Origin: Bryobacterales bacterium | GTDB taxonomy: Bacteria > Acidobacteriota > Terriglobia > Bryobacterales > Bryobacteraceae | DNA: 11,720 nucleotides | Assembly: GCA_003132865.1 (NCBI GenBank) | Contig: PKYZ01000582.1 | Location: 16,985 to 28,704, forward strand | Direction: 5' to 3' | Shown: positions 1-6,274 of the stretch, piece by piece | Layout of the letters: each line of letters starts with the position of its first letter | Numbering within the stretch: the first letter of the stretch is position 1 | Notes under the pieces: generated by a model | Told to the model about the DNA's origin: nothing | Database searches by the model: none | Seen by the model: only the letters and a program-made list of their open reading frames with translations | Made by a program: the position numbers and the translations under genes

Positions 1-1
1 C

Positions 2-310
2 CGCGAGAATGTGGACTTTCGAAGCTGGGATCCCGAGCCGGTTACGGCTTCGCCGCCAAATCGTTTCGGCGTTTCACAACTGGTGGGGAACGGTTGGGAA
101 TGGACCGCTACGCGCTTCGAGCCGTTCGCTGGCTTTCGGCCTTTCTCCTTTTATCCCGGCTATTCGGCCAATTTCTTCGACGGCCAGCACTACGTGCTGA
201 AAGGCGGTTCGCCGCGCACCGCCAGATGCCTGCTGCGCCCCAGCTTCCGCAACTGGTTCCGCCCGGCGTATCCATACATCTACGCGACTTTCCGACTGGT
301 TGAGAATTGA
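2..310 (+). CDS. egtB: Ergothioneine biosynthesis protein EgtB, C-terminal part (cut by window edge)
   Basis: This is the last 102 codons of a gene that begins before the window. The reading frame is open from base 2 to the TGA at 308-310. The product resembles the C-terminal FGE-sulfatase (formylglycine-generating-enzyme-like) domain of EgtB, the non-haem iron sulfoxide synthase that joins hercynine to cysteine or gamma-glutamylcysteine using oxygen. Visible family signatures are GNGWEWT, then FYPGYSANFFDG, the LKGGSPRTA segment, and the closing SFRNWFRPAYPY and FRLVEN. The DinB-like N-terminal half and its iron-binding histidines lie outside the window. The EgtB identity rests on this domain plus the directly following egtD, because FGE-sulfatase domains occur in other enzymes too. 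The frame ends where egtD begins: the stop overlaps a possible TTG start as TTGA, so the two genes are almost certainly cotranscribed. Confidence 0.88.
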   Translation, partial: RENVDFRSWDPEPVTASPPNRFGVSQLVGNGWEWTATRFEPFAGFRPFSFYPGYSANFFDGQHYVLKGGSPRTARCLLRPSFRNWFRPAYPYIYATFRLVEN

Positions 311-312
311 GC

Positions 313-1236
313 ATGTTTGCCAACGACGTACGCGAGGGCCTGAGCCAGGCGGGCCAGAAACAACTACCCTGCCAGTATTTCTACGATGATATCGGCACGG
401 CCCTGTTTGAGGCCATCACGGTGCTGCCGGAGTACGGCCTGACGCGCGCCGATACGCGGCTGATCCGCCGCCTCGCGCCCGAGTTAACGGGCTACCTGCA
501 GGCACCGGTGGCCGTCGCGGAACTGGGCAGCGGCAGCGGCTCGAAGACGCGCCGGATTCTGGAATGGCTGGCGCGCCGCGCACCGGTGACTTACTATCCC
601 ATCGATCTCTCGGCCTCCGCGCTGGCCCGTTGCGCGCAAGAGATGGCCGCGGTCGCCGATGTCCATCCCATCGCAGAATCGTATTTGAATGGCCTGCGCC
701 TGGCGGTTTGCGGCAGACGCCCCGGCCAGCCACTGCTGGTGCTGTTCCTGGGCAGCACGATCGGAAATTTCGCGCGCACCGCCGCGCAGGATTTCCTGAC
801 CGAAGTCCGCGCCTGCCTCATGCCCGGCGACGCCTTGCTGCTCGGCGCGGACCTGATCAAGCCGCTGGCCCGCATGCTCCTGGCCTATGACGATCCCGCG
901 GGCGTCACCGCCGCCTTCAACCGGAACCTGCTGGCGCGCATCAACCGCGAATTGAACGGAGATTTCGCGCTCCGGAGTTTCGCGCACGAGGCGCGTTGGA
1001 ATCAGCGCCACCGGCGCATCGAAATGCATCTGCGGTCGCTCAAGGCGCAGCGCGTCTCCATCCGCGCCGCCGGCTTCGAGTGCGAGCTGCGCAAGGACGA
1101 AACTATCTGGACGGAGTCGTGCCACAAGTTCCACGCCGGGGAGATCCGCGAGATGGCGGCCGCGGCGGGCTTCGAGTGCCGGGCGCAATGGCTTGACGAC
1201 ACCTGGCCCTTCGCCGAGAGCCTGTTGACCGCGTGA
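313..1236 (+). CDS. egtD: L-histidine N-alpha-methyltransferase EgtD
   Basis: EgtD uses three S-adenosylmethionine molecules to trimethylate histidine to hercynine, the first step of ergothioneine synthesis in the cytoplasm. The 307-residue product is close to the usual 320 or so. Family segments are FYDDIGTALFEAIT with LPEYGLTRAD (residues 24-47), the SAM-binding loop AELGSGSGSKT (69-79), YYPIDLSASAL (94-104), the LGSTIGNF strand with Asn152 (147-154), LGADLIKP (177-184), LAYDD with Tyr192, and WTESCHKF with Glu268 (266-273). The Asn, Tyr and Glu fit the histidine-binding positions known in mycobacterial EgtD, as far as I can align them by eye. I chose ATG 313 because a GAGAA purine tract sits 6 bases before it. 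A TTG at 307, overlapping the egtB stop, would add two residues. The 3' end overlaps the next gene as GTGA. The methyltransferase assignment is secure. Confidence 0.95.
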   Translation: MFANDVREGLSQAGQKQLPCQYFYDDIGTALFEAITVLPEYGLTRADTRLIRRLAPELTGYLQAPVAVAELGSGSGSKTRRILEWLARRAPVTYYPIDLSASALARCAQEMAAVADVHPIAESYLNGLRLAVCGRRPGQPLLVLFLGSTIGNFARTAAQDFLTEVRACLMPGDALLLGADLIKPLARMLLAYDDPAGVTAAFNRNLLARINRELNGDFALRSFAHEARWNQRHRRIEMHLRSLKAQRVSIRAAGFECELRKDETIWTESCHKFHAGEIREMAAAAGFECRAQWLDDTWPFAESLLTA

Positions 1237-1988
1237 GCGCCGTCGTCGAGTTTCGCGCCGCGTCATACCGCATCGGCGCGCGCGAAATCCTGAAGAGTTT
1301 GACCCTTTCGGTGGAGGCTGGCGAGACGTTGGTGCTGCTCGGTCGCAGCGGTTCCGGCAAAACCACCGCACTCAAAATGGTGAATGGCTTGCTCTTCCCC
1401 AGCGCCGGCGAAGTGCTGGTGGATGGCACGCCGACTCGCCGCTGGGAGCCTGTGCGGCTGAAGCGCCGCATCGGCTACGTCATTCAGGAGATCGGGCTGT
1501 TTCCGCATTACACGGTCGCGCAGAATGTCGGTGTGGTGCCGCGCCTCGAAAACTGGGATGCGCCGCGCATCCGCGGCCGTGTGGATGCGCTGCTCCGCCA
1601 GGTGGGTCTCGATCCGGAGCAGTTCGCCGCGCGCTATCCGGCGCAACTCTCCGGAGGCCAGCGGCAACGCGTCGGCGTAGCGCGGGCGCTGGCGGCCGAT
1701 CCATCCGTGCTGTTGTTCGACGAGCCGTTCGGGGCCGTCGATCCCGTCACGCGCCTCGATTTGCAGAAGCAATTCCTGGCCCTGCGGCGCGACATTGGCA
1801 AGGTTGGCAAGACCGCCATCTTCGTGACGCACGATGTGCGGGAGGCGCTGATGTTGGCCACGCGCATCGCCCTGCTGCGCGATGGTGCGCTCGAATTGTT
1901 GGCCACGCCGCGGCAGTTCCTGGACGCTGGCGGCGATGAGGCGCGGGCCTTTCTGGCGTGTCTGGATTGGAAGGTGGACCCGCAATGA
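1233..1988 (+). CDS. OpuC/ProV-type ABC transporter ATP-binding protein, likely for ergothioneine or another betaine
   Basis: This is the ATPase subunit of an importer of the glycine betaine/choline/osmoprotectant class. Over 251 residues it has Walker A GRSGSGKTT (37-45), a Q-loop in YVIQEIGLFPHYT (Gln85), the ABC signature LSGGQ (139-143), Walker B VLLFDEP (159-165), the D-loop GAVD and the switch His200. The string IGLFPHYTVAQN and the nearby VPRLENW are characteristic of OpuCA/ProV proteins. The protein ends after the ATPase domain and lacks the C-terminal CBS pair found in many osmotically gated OpuCA proteins, so osmotic gating through CBS is unlikely. The GTG start overlaps the egtD stop (GTGA), and the stop overlaps the permease ATG (ATGA). 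Ergothioneine is a trimethylammonium betaine, and EgtUV transporters of Gram-positive bacteria belong to this class. Substrate assignment is inferred from coupling to egtBD. Confidence 0.9.
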   Translation: MSAVVEFRAASYRIGAREILKSLTLSVEAGETLVLLGRSGSGKTTALKMVNGLLFPSAGEVLVDGTPTRRWEPVRLKRRIGYVIQEIGLFPHYTVAQNVGVVPRLENWDAPRIRGRVDALLRQVGLDPEQFAARYPAQLSGGQRQRVGVARALAADPSVLLFDEPFGAVDPVTRLDLQKQFLALRRDIGKVGKTAIFVTHDVREALMLATRIALLRDGALELLATPRQFLDAGGDEARAFLACLDWKVDPQ

Positions 1989-2638
1989 ATTCAGGCATGG
2001 CGAGCGAGATCGCCCAACTCACGCTCGAGCATCTGACGCTGGTGCTCATCTCCATGGCCGTCGCCATCGCCGTAGCCGTCCCCGCCGGCATTCTGATCAC
2101 GCGGCGCGCGGCGTGGCGTCCATGGGTGCTGGGATTCGCCAACGTGATGCAGACGATCCCCAGCCTGGCGCTGTTCGGCTTTCTGATCCCCGTGCCGCTG
2201 ATCGGCGGCATCGGTAAGCGCACGGCCATCGTAGCGCTGGTGCTTTACGCGCTGCTTCCGATTCTGCGGAATACGCTGGTGGGCATCCTGGGCGTGGACC
2301 CCGCGGTGCGCGAATCCGCGGTCGCCATGGGGATGACCGGGCGCCAACTCTTGTGGCGCGTGGAGATGCCTCTGGCCGCGCGCACCATTCTGGCGGGCAT
2401 CCGCGTGGCTACCGTGACGACCATCGGCACCGCCACCATCGCGGCGGCCATCGGCGGCGGAGGCTTGGGCGTCTTCATCTTCCGCGGCATCGCCTCGGTG
2501 GATACTGTGCAGATCCTGGCCGGCGCCGTGCCCGCCGCGTGTATTGCGTTGGCGGCCGATGGCGCGCTGGGGTTGCTGGAGAAGCGATCGGCGATCAGCG
2601 ATCAGCTTTCAGCTTCAGCGCGCGTCGGTCGTGGCTGA
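1985..2638 (+). CDS. OpuC/ProW-type ABC transporter permease
   Basis: This is a 217-residue inner-membrane permease, the partner of the preceding ATPase. Hydrophobic spans lie at roughly residues 17-40, 46-70, 81-101, 132-160 and 175-197. The cytoplasmic coupling (EAA) loop is ESAVAMGMTGRQLLWRVEMP (110-129), followed by the conserved IGTATIAAAIGGGGLG region (147-162). No substrate-binding domain is fused, unlike EgtU, so a separate binding protein must be encoded elsewhere, perhaps upstream of the window. ATG 1985 overlaps the ATPase stop as ATGA; longer in-frame starts (1958) would run into the ATPase gene and are not needed. Oddly, the last 16 or so residues (from about Arg201) are encoded by a 7-base repeat array and the stop lies inside its hairpin, so the C-terminus has probably been altered by repeat expansion. 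Confidence 0.9.
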   Translation: MNSGMASEIAQLTLEHLTLVLISMAVAIAVAVPAGILITRRAAWRPWVLGFANVMQTIPSLALFGFLIPVPLIGGIGKRTAIVALVLYALLPILRNTLVGILGVDPAVRESAVAMGMTGRQLLWRVEMPLAARTILAGIRVATVTTIGTATIAAAIGGGGLGVFIFRGIASVDTVQILAGAVPAACIALAADGALGLLEKRSAISDQLSASARVGRG

Positions 2639-2668
2639 AAGCTGAAAGCTGAGGGCTGACTGCTGACC
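2586..2668. repeat. Inverted repeat of 7-base units at the end of the egt operon, possible two-way terminator
   Basis: The left arm (2586-2619) is five near-tandem units fitting NNTCAGC; the first has GGC for AGC and the last has lost one base. The right arm (2634-2668) is five units fitting GCTGANN, the reverse complement. The loop is about 14 bases (2620-2633). The inner two units pair almost perfectly, and the outer ones pair imperfectly. It lies between the convergent permease and yhhN-like genes and covers the permease stop, so it could end transcription from both sides. There is no long T tract. A repetitive-element origin is inferred from its modular form. Confidence 0.75.
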
Positions 2669-2670
2669 GC

Positions 2671-3309
2671 TTATCCGCTCGCCAGATATCCGAGCGCGAT
2701 GCCGCACTGGCCGAGATAGTAAGTGCTCCACACCAGATAGTCGCGCAGCGGCACGGGCGTCTTGAATTTGTGAATGGCGAGCAGCGAATCCGAGATCAAG
2801 AAAAGAATGGCTCCCACCGCCACCCAGCGTTGCTGGAAGCGCGCCAGAATCGCCGTGCATACCATGGTCGTGAGGGCGCAGATATAGAGGACCACCGGCA
2901 CTGCCAATTCGCCGACGGAAGGGACGATCCACACCGATAGCGTGGCGCTGTAGACCAGAATCAGGAGCACCGCTGCAAGGCGCGGCGGGTCCAGCCGGAT
3001 TCCCGCGGTCCGGTTGCGCGCGAACAGGCGGATATACGTCAAATGCGCCAGCAGGAACGCGCCCAGACCGAAGGCAAACAACCGCGGATCGAGGTCCAGC
3101 AGGACGTCGCCCGCCGTGGAGAACGCCAGACCCAGCGCCAGCACGCCGGCATCGCGCCGTTCGCCGCGCGACCGCAGCGCCAGCAGGGCCAGTGCGCCGA
3201 CCGCGCATCCTTTCACCAGGGCGCTCGCGGCGAACGGCTGCCATCTCTGGGTGAGCAAATAGATGGCGCCGGCTGCGGCCGAGACGTACAACAACGGGCG
3301 GGAGCGCAT
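2671..3309 (-). CDS. YhhN/TMEM86-family membrane protein (lysoplasmalogenase-like)
   Basis: The 212-residue, strongly hydrophobic product has about eight predicted membrane helices. YhhN-family marks are the GD pair in FSTAGDVLLDLDPRLFAFG (Gly67-Asp68), AHLTYIRLF (88-96), the second acidic motif FLISDSLLAI (Asp174, 170-179) and WSTYYLGQCGIALGYL near the end. Animal TMEM86 and a few bacterial relatives hydrolyse the vinyl-ether bond of lysoplasmalogens, and the two conserved Asp residues are thought to be catalytic. Whether this bacterium has plasmalogens cannot be told from the window, so the substrate is uncertain. The gene stands alone on the minus strand, convergent with the egt operon. 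Its ATG at 3309 follows a TATACT box by 8 bases with no ribosome-binding site, so the message is probably leaderless. Confidence 0.85.
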   Translation of the reverse strand: MRSRPLLYVSAAAGAIYLLTQRWQPFAASALVKGCAVGALALLALRSRGERRDAGVLALGLAFSTAGDVLLDLDPRLFAFGLGAFLLAHLTYIRLFARNRTAGIRLDPPRLAAVLLILVYSATLSVWIVPSVGELAVPVVLYICALTTMVCTAILARFQQRWVAVGAILFLISDSLLAIHKFKTPVPLRDYLVWSTYYLGQCGIALGYLASG

Positions 3310-3317
3310 AGGCTCGC

Positions 3318-3347
3318 AGTATAGCGCGGAAACCGGCCGTGAGTTAA
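3318..3347 (-). promoter_or_regulatory. Sigma-70-like promoter of the yhhN-like gene, predicted leaderless
   Basis: On the minus strand there is a TTAACT -35 box (3342-3347), an 18-base spacer and a TATACT -10 box (3318-3323). The -10 box ends 8 bases before ATG 3309, so transcription would begin at or next to the start codon. This is a sequence match only. Confidence 0.6.
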
Positions 3348-3400
3348 CCCGGTAATTCGCTCTGGATTAAGGTACGATTCAGAGCATTGCTTGTCCGCCG

Positions 3401-3408
3401 AAAGGAGA
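3401..3408 (+). promoter_or_regulatory. Strong but distant Shine-Dalgarno-like tract AAAGGAGA
   Basis: This is a near-perfect ribosome-binding tract, but the next usable start (ATG 3440) is 31 bases away, too far for normal initiation. In-frame stops at 3410-3412 and 3425-3427 rule out a longer version of that gene. It may serve as a standby site, an RNA element or an unrecognised short start; it could also be chance. Confidence 0.35.
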
Positions 3409-3439
3409 TTAGAATCAATCCAGATAAAGCCGGGATTTC

Positions 3440-3868
3440 ATGGCAATTCTACTTTGGATTTTCGTGCCGGGATTCACGGCGGCTGGCTCGGCGCTGCTGA
3501 TTTGCTTCATGATGCGCTGCCGCATGGATGAGGCTATCGCGCGCGAAAGAGGGGCGCTGGCGGAACTGCAGAGCGCGCTGATCGTGCAGCGGCGAACGCT
3601 GGAAAGCGCCATCAGCGACGCCAAAGCCGAGGCAAAGCGCGTGGCGTTCGACGAATTCCTCAACGATTTCCGGGTGGAACAACGCCAATATGTGCGGAAA
3701 AGCAGGCTGTTTTTCATGAGCAGGCAGACGCTGGTTCTGCGCGAACGAATCCTGTTCCGCAATCTTCCGCTGTCCAACTGGGTGGAGCACAGCGTGACGC
3801 TGGAGGAAAGCGTGGGCTCGGCGTACTCCGCTCATGGCCTGACGATCAAAGCTATGCTGAGTTCTTGA
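3440..3868 (+). CDS. Membrane-anchored coiled-coil protein of unknown function
   Basis: I do not recognise a named family. The 142-residue product has one N-terminal transmembrane helix (about residues 3-25, IFVPGFTAAGSALLICF core). A charged, probably coiled-coil stretch follows (about 28-70, rich in Glu, Arg, Ala and Leu). The C-terminal segment is basic and aromatic: YVRKSRLFFMSRQTLVLRER (84-103), then FRNLPLSNWVEH (106-117). That segment looks conserved rather than low-complexity, so a defined fold or partner site is likely. The ATG at 3440 lacks a good adjacent ribosome-binding site; the strong tract at 3401-3408 is too far upstream. The stop overlaps the TTG start of the glycosyltransferase gene (TTGA), so the two are translated together, and a role tied to cell-surface glycan assembly is possible but unproven. 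Confidence 0.75.
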   Translation: MAILLWIFVPGFTAAGSALLICFMMRCRMDEAIARERGALAELQSALIVQRRTLESAISDAKAEAKRVAFDEFLNDFRVEQRQYVRKSRLFFMSRQTLVLRERILFRNLPLSNWVEHSVTLEESVGSAYSAHGLTIKAMLSS

Positions 3869-4695
3869 AGCGGCTCATCATCCGCCCTGGCGCCATCGGC
3901 GATTTCATCGTCTCCATTCCGGCCATGGAGTGCCTGCACGCCGGGTATCTGGAAGTTTGGGCGGCGCAGGGGAACGTGCCGCTGGCGGCCCGATTCGCGC
4001 AGCATGCCCGGTCCATCGCGTCCACCGGTCTCGATCTGCTCGAACTCACCGGCCCAAGCGAACGCCTGCTCGAAAGCCTGCGCGGGTTCGATTCGATCGT
4101 CTCCTGGTATGGCGCCAATCGGCCCGAGTTCCGGGAGGCTGTCGCCGCGCTGCGGCTGCCGTTCCAGTTCTTCGCGGCGCTGCCGCCCATTGGGCGCGGC
4201 TCGCATGCGGTGGACTTCTACTTGGAGCAGGCGCGCTCCATTGCGTTCTGCGCGAGCGACGGCATTCCGCGCATCGCGTGCGATGCCATCCGTGGCGGCT
4301 CCGCGGCGATCCATCCGTTTGCCGGGAGTCCGAAGAAGAGTTGGCCGTTGGAACGCTTCCAGGAATTGGCACGGTGGCTGGCGCGCCGCATGCCGGTGGA
4401 ATGGTGCGCCGGCCCGGAGGACGAACTGCCCGGCGCCCGGCGTTTCGAGGATCTCTACGAGTTGGCCTGTTGGCTGGCCGCCGCACGGATTTACATCGGC
4501 AACGATTCCGGCCCCACACACTTGGCCGCGGCCGTGGGCACGCCGGTCGTGGCGCTGTTCGGACCATCGGACCCAGCCGTCTGGGCGCCGCGGGGACCGC
4601 ACGTGGCCATCGCCGCGGCGGAGGCACTCGACACCATCACGGTCGAGCGGGTTGCGAGTCTGGTGCAGAATACGCTGGAAAACGTCCGCGCGTGA
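3865..4695 (+). CDS. Glycosyltransferase family 9 (heptosyltransferase-like) protein
   Basis: GT9 enzymes such as WaaC and WaaF transfer ADP-activated heptose, or related sugars, to lipopolysaccharide core on the cytoplasmic face of the inner membrane. The 276-residue product shows the N-terminal LIIRPGAIGDFIVSIPAME segment (4-22, with the Gly-Asp pair). The donor-binding C-terminal half has IHPFAGSPKKSWPLERF (from about 150), YIGNDSGPTHLAAAVGTP (Asp214, Ser215, Gly216, His219) and VALFGPSDPAVWAPRG (from about 229). At 276 residues it is shorter than the usual 320-350, mostly through a reduced N-terminal acceptor domain, so the acceptor may not be standard inner core. The TTG at 3865 is needed to include the conserved N-terminus and overlaps the preceding stop as TTGA. 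Exact sugar and acceptor are unknown. Confidence 0.88.
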   Translation: MKRLIIRPGAIGDFIVSIPAMECLHAGYLEVWAAQGNVPLAARFAQHARSIASTGLDLLELTGPSERLLESLRGFDSIVSWYGANRPEFREAVAALRLPFQFFAALPPIGRGSHAVDFYLEQARSIAFCASDGIPRIACDAIRGGSAAIHPFAGSPKKSWPLERFQELARWLARRMPVEWCAGPEDELPGARRFEDLYELACWLAAARIYIGNDSGPTHLAAAVGTPVVALFGPSDPAVWAPRGPHVAIAAAEALDTITVERVASLVQNTLENVRA

Positions 4696-4706
4696 CGTCG
4701 TCCGCG

Positions 4707-4715
4707 TGTTATGAT
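4707..4715 (+). promoter_or_regulatory. Extended -10 promoter of the zinc-ribbon gene, predicted leaderless
   Basis: TG (4707-4708), one base, then TATGAT (4710-4715) form an extended -10 element, which can work without a good -35. The box ends 7 bases before ATG 4723. An alternative ATG at 4711 lies within the box itself. No ribosome-binding site precedes either ATG, which supports leaderless initiation at 4723. Confidence 0.55.
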
Positions 4716-4722
4716 CCGTCGC

Positions 4723-5424
4723 ATGTTCTGCCACAAATGCGGTACCCAAGTCAGCTCGGATACTCAGTACTGCACCACTTGCGGCGCATCGCTCGCGGTG
4801 GGCGGGCCCAGTCTGGCCGGCGCCCCAGCAGCCGCTTGGACGCCGCCGGCAGTCGTCGTGGTCCGGGCGGGGCACTGGATCAGCGAAGGCTGGGCGCTGG
4901 TGACGGCGGATCTGGGCAACTATGTCCTGCTGGCCCTGGTCTTCGCGGTGCTGAGCGGGGCGGGTGCCGGAATTCTGCAAGGGGCGATGATCGCCGGGTT
5001 GCACATTTTCACAATGAAGAAGCTGATGGGCCGCCCCGCCGAATTCGCCGACCTTTTCAAAGGCTTCAACTACTTTGTGCCCACCCTGGTCGCTTCCCTG
5101 CTGATCGGGCTCTTCGTCCTCTGCGGGACGATACTATGCATTATCCCGGGCCTGGTAGTGGCCGCCATGTACAAGTTCACGTATCTGTTCATCGTGGACA
5201 AGCGCATGGATTTTTGGCCGGCCATGCAGGCCAGCCACGCCGTGGTGAAGCGCGACTACGTGGGCTTCACGCTTTTTCTGATACTGATGGCGCTGGTGAA
5301 TATTCTCGGTGCGTTGTGCTGCATCGTGGGCTTGCTCGTCTCCATACCCGTGACGTTTGCGGCCATCACAGTGGCGTACAAGGAAATCGTAGGATTTGAA
5401 CAACGGACGGTGGACGCGTTGTGA
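4723..5424 (+). CDS. Zinc-ribbon integral membrane protein of unknown function
   Basis: The 233-residue product opens with a zinc ribbon, Cys3-x2-Cys6 and Cys17-x2-Cys20 (MFCHKCG and YCTTCG). A short Ala/Pro/Gly linker (about 25-48) follows, then a membrane domain with hydrophobic stretches at roughly 67-97, 118-158 and 180-220, each probably holding one or two helices. A semi-polar loop containing FADLFKGFNYFVP (108-120) and a later DKRMDFWPAMQASHAVVKRD segment (159-178) recall the repeated layout of DUF975/GPDPase membrane-domain-like proteins. That likeness is by eye and weak. N-terminal zinc ribbons on membrane proteins usually mediate binding or regulation rather than catalysis. ATG 4723 is preferred to ATG 4711 because the zinc-ribbon family starts MFC and the upstream ATG lies inside the -10 box. 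The stop overlaps the DUF2752 start as GTGA. Confidence 0.8.
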   Translation: MFCHKCGTQVSSDTQYCTTCGASLAVGGPSLAGAPAAAWTPPAVVVVRAGHWISEGWALVTADLGNYVLLALVFAVLSGAGAGILQGAMIAGLHIFTMKKLMGRPAEFADLFKGFNYFVPTLVASLLIGLFVLCGTILCIIPGLVVAAMYKFTYLFIVDKRMDFWPAMQASHAVVKRDYVGFTLFLILMALVNILGALCCIVGLLVSIPVTFAAITVAYKEIVGFEQRTVDAL

Positions 5425-5759
5425 CGGCCTCGGTAGTGCGCCGCGCTGCAGCGGCGATGGCATTGTTCACCGCGCTTTGGTGCTTCAGCGTGTCCGCCGA
5501 CCCTGGCGTGCGGCTCTGCGGATTCCACTGGCTCACGGGACGGCCGTGCCCGCTCTGCGGTCTCACGCGCGCGCTGTTCGCGCTGGCGAAAGGGCATTGG
5601 GGGGAAGCGGTGCATTTCAACGCCCTCAGTCCGCTGGCCTTCGCGATGCTGTTCGCGCTGTTCTGGAATGGCCGGATGCGCGCGTTGTTGTGGAGGGGCG
5701 GCTTGGCCGCGTTTGCGGTCTATGGCTTGTGCCGCGTCTTTCTGCCCACTCCGCTCTGA
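5421..5759 (+). CDS. DUF2752 family small membrane protein
   Basis: The 112-residue product carries the DUF2752 signature: FHWLTGRPCPLCGLTRAL (residues 35-52, with Cys43 and Cys46), a Gly-His-Trp turn, and the AVHFNALSPLAF segment (63-74) leading into a second helix. Hydrophobic helices lie at about 9-27, 70-84 and 94-108. The family's function is unknown; the CPxCG motif could bind metal or act in redox. The GTG start overlaps the preceding stop (GTGA), so it is coupled to the zinc-ribbon membrane protein and the two may form one complex. Its last 40 bases overlap the 3' end of the opposing gene on the minus strand. Confidence 0.85.
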   Translation: MTASVVRRAAAAMALFTALWCFSVSADPGVRLCGFHWLTGRPCPLCGLTRALFALAKGHWGEAVHFNALSPLAFAMLFALFWNGRMRALLWRGGLAAFAVYGLCRVFLPTPL

Positions 5760-6274
5760 CCCGCAGAGACGCCAAAATCAGGCTCGATGTGCTCGCAGAC
5801 CAGGGATAAGATGAGCCGCGGATTCATGATCGGGAACGGAATGTGTGCACCGCTGTCGCCAACATGCAGGTGGCAGCGTGGAATCCTAAGGGGGTCATGC
5901 CAGGTTTCGGGATTGAGGTGAATCCGTACCATCTTGATGTTGCGCGACGGCGGCAGGTGTAGATGGAATCGGAATCGCTTCACGAGCCAACCGCGCTGGC
6001 TTTCTTCGAGCTGAATGTCGAAGAGCAGCCGGCCACCGTCGGCGAACTCCGCCCCTGGGCACGCCAATTCGTTGAGGCCCCCCTCGACCGTCGTGAGGTG
6101 TGGGACTCGGTCGTCCGGGCGCTTCATCCGATCATAGTCATCAGCCTGGCGGACCAGATAATCTCGAAGCTGTCGGCGAAGGTGGTCTGGCTGAAGGAAC
6201 ATCTCTTGTAGCGCGGCCTGCGTTTCATTTTCGCGCTCTCGCGCAAGCTGCAGGAGTTCGTCCTCGATACTCAA
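5720..6274 (-). CDS. Histidine-rich small protein, third gene of the ATPase cassette; toxin-like (DUF6516/TumE-like) at best
   Basis: I do not firmly recognise this 184-residue protein. Residues 1-50 are helical and charged. Residues 80-150 look like beta strands carrying FRFHLHLP (101-108), VRIHLNPETWHDP (116-128), CHLHVGDSGAHIPFP (134-148), then a helix, NPRLILSLVCEHI (151-163). Clustered His plus the HxHVGD and PxP pattern loosely recall DUF6516/TumE toxins (a FPHHKHVGD-like core), but this is a by-eye similarity and the protein is longer. The TTG start overlaps the stop of the previous gene as TTGA and has a GAGGGG tract 9 bases upstream. A longer in-frame reading to 6460 would overlap the previous gene heavily and is low-complexity. 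The end overlaps the DUF2752 gene by 40 bases. His-rich active site or metal site is possible; function is open. Confidence 0.7.
   Translation of the reverse strand: MSIEDELLQLARERENETQAALQEMFLQPDHLRRQLRDYLVRQADDYDRMKRPDDRVPHLTTVEGGLNELACPGAEFADGGRLLFDIQLEESQRGWLVKRFRFHLHLPPSRNIKMVRIHLNPETWHDPLRIPRCHLHVGDSGAHIPFPIMNPRLILSLVCEHIEPDFGVSAGQSGVGRKTRHKP

Noticed and set aside
484..1371. A 295-codon minus-strand frame opposite egtD
   Set aside because: It is antisense to a well-supported egtD and has shadow-like composition.
1233..2638. Simple osmoprotectant (glycine betaine) importer unrelated to egtBD
   Set aside because: Not excluded, but less favoured. CBS domains are absent and both genes are translationally coupled to egtD, so a link to ergothioneine is the simpler reading.
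3832..5004. A 390-codon minus-strand frame and a 489-codon plus-strand frame (3930-5399) over the GT9 and zinc-ribbon genes
   Set aside because: Both overlap genes with clear family motifs, and their products are Arg/Gly/Pro-rich with no recognisable domain.
5760..5773. CCGCAGAGACGCC, resembling part of a dispersed CGCAGAGACGCAGAG-type repeat
   Set aside because: It is a single short partial match inside the coding sequence of the His-rich protein, too short to call a repeat.
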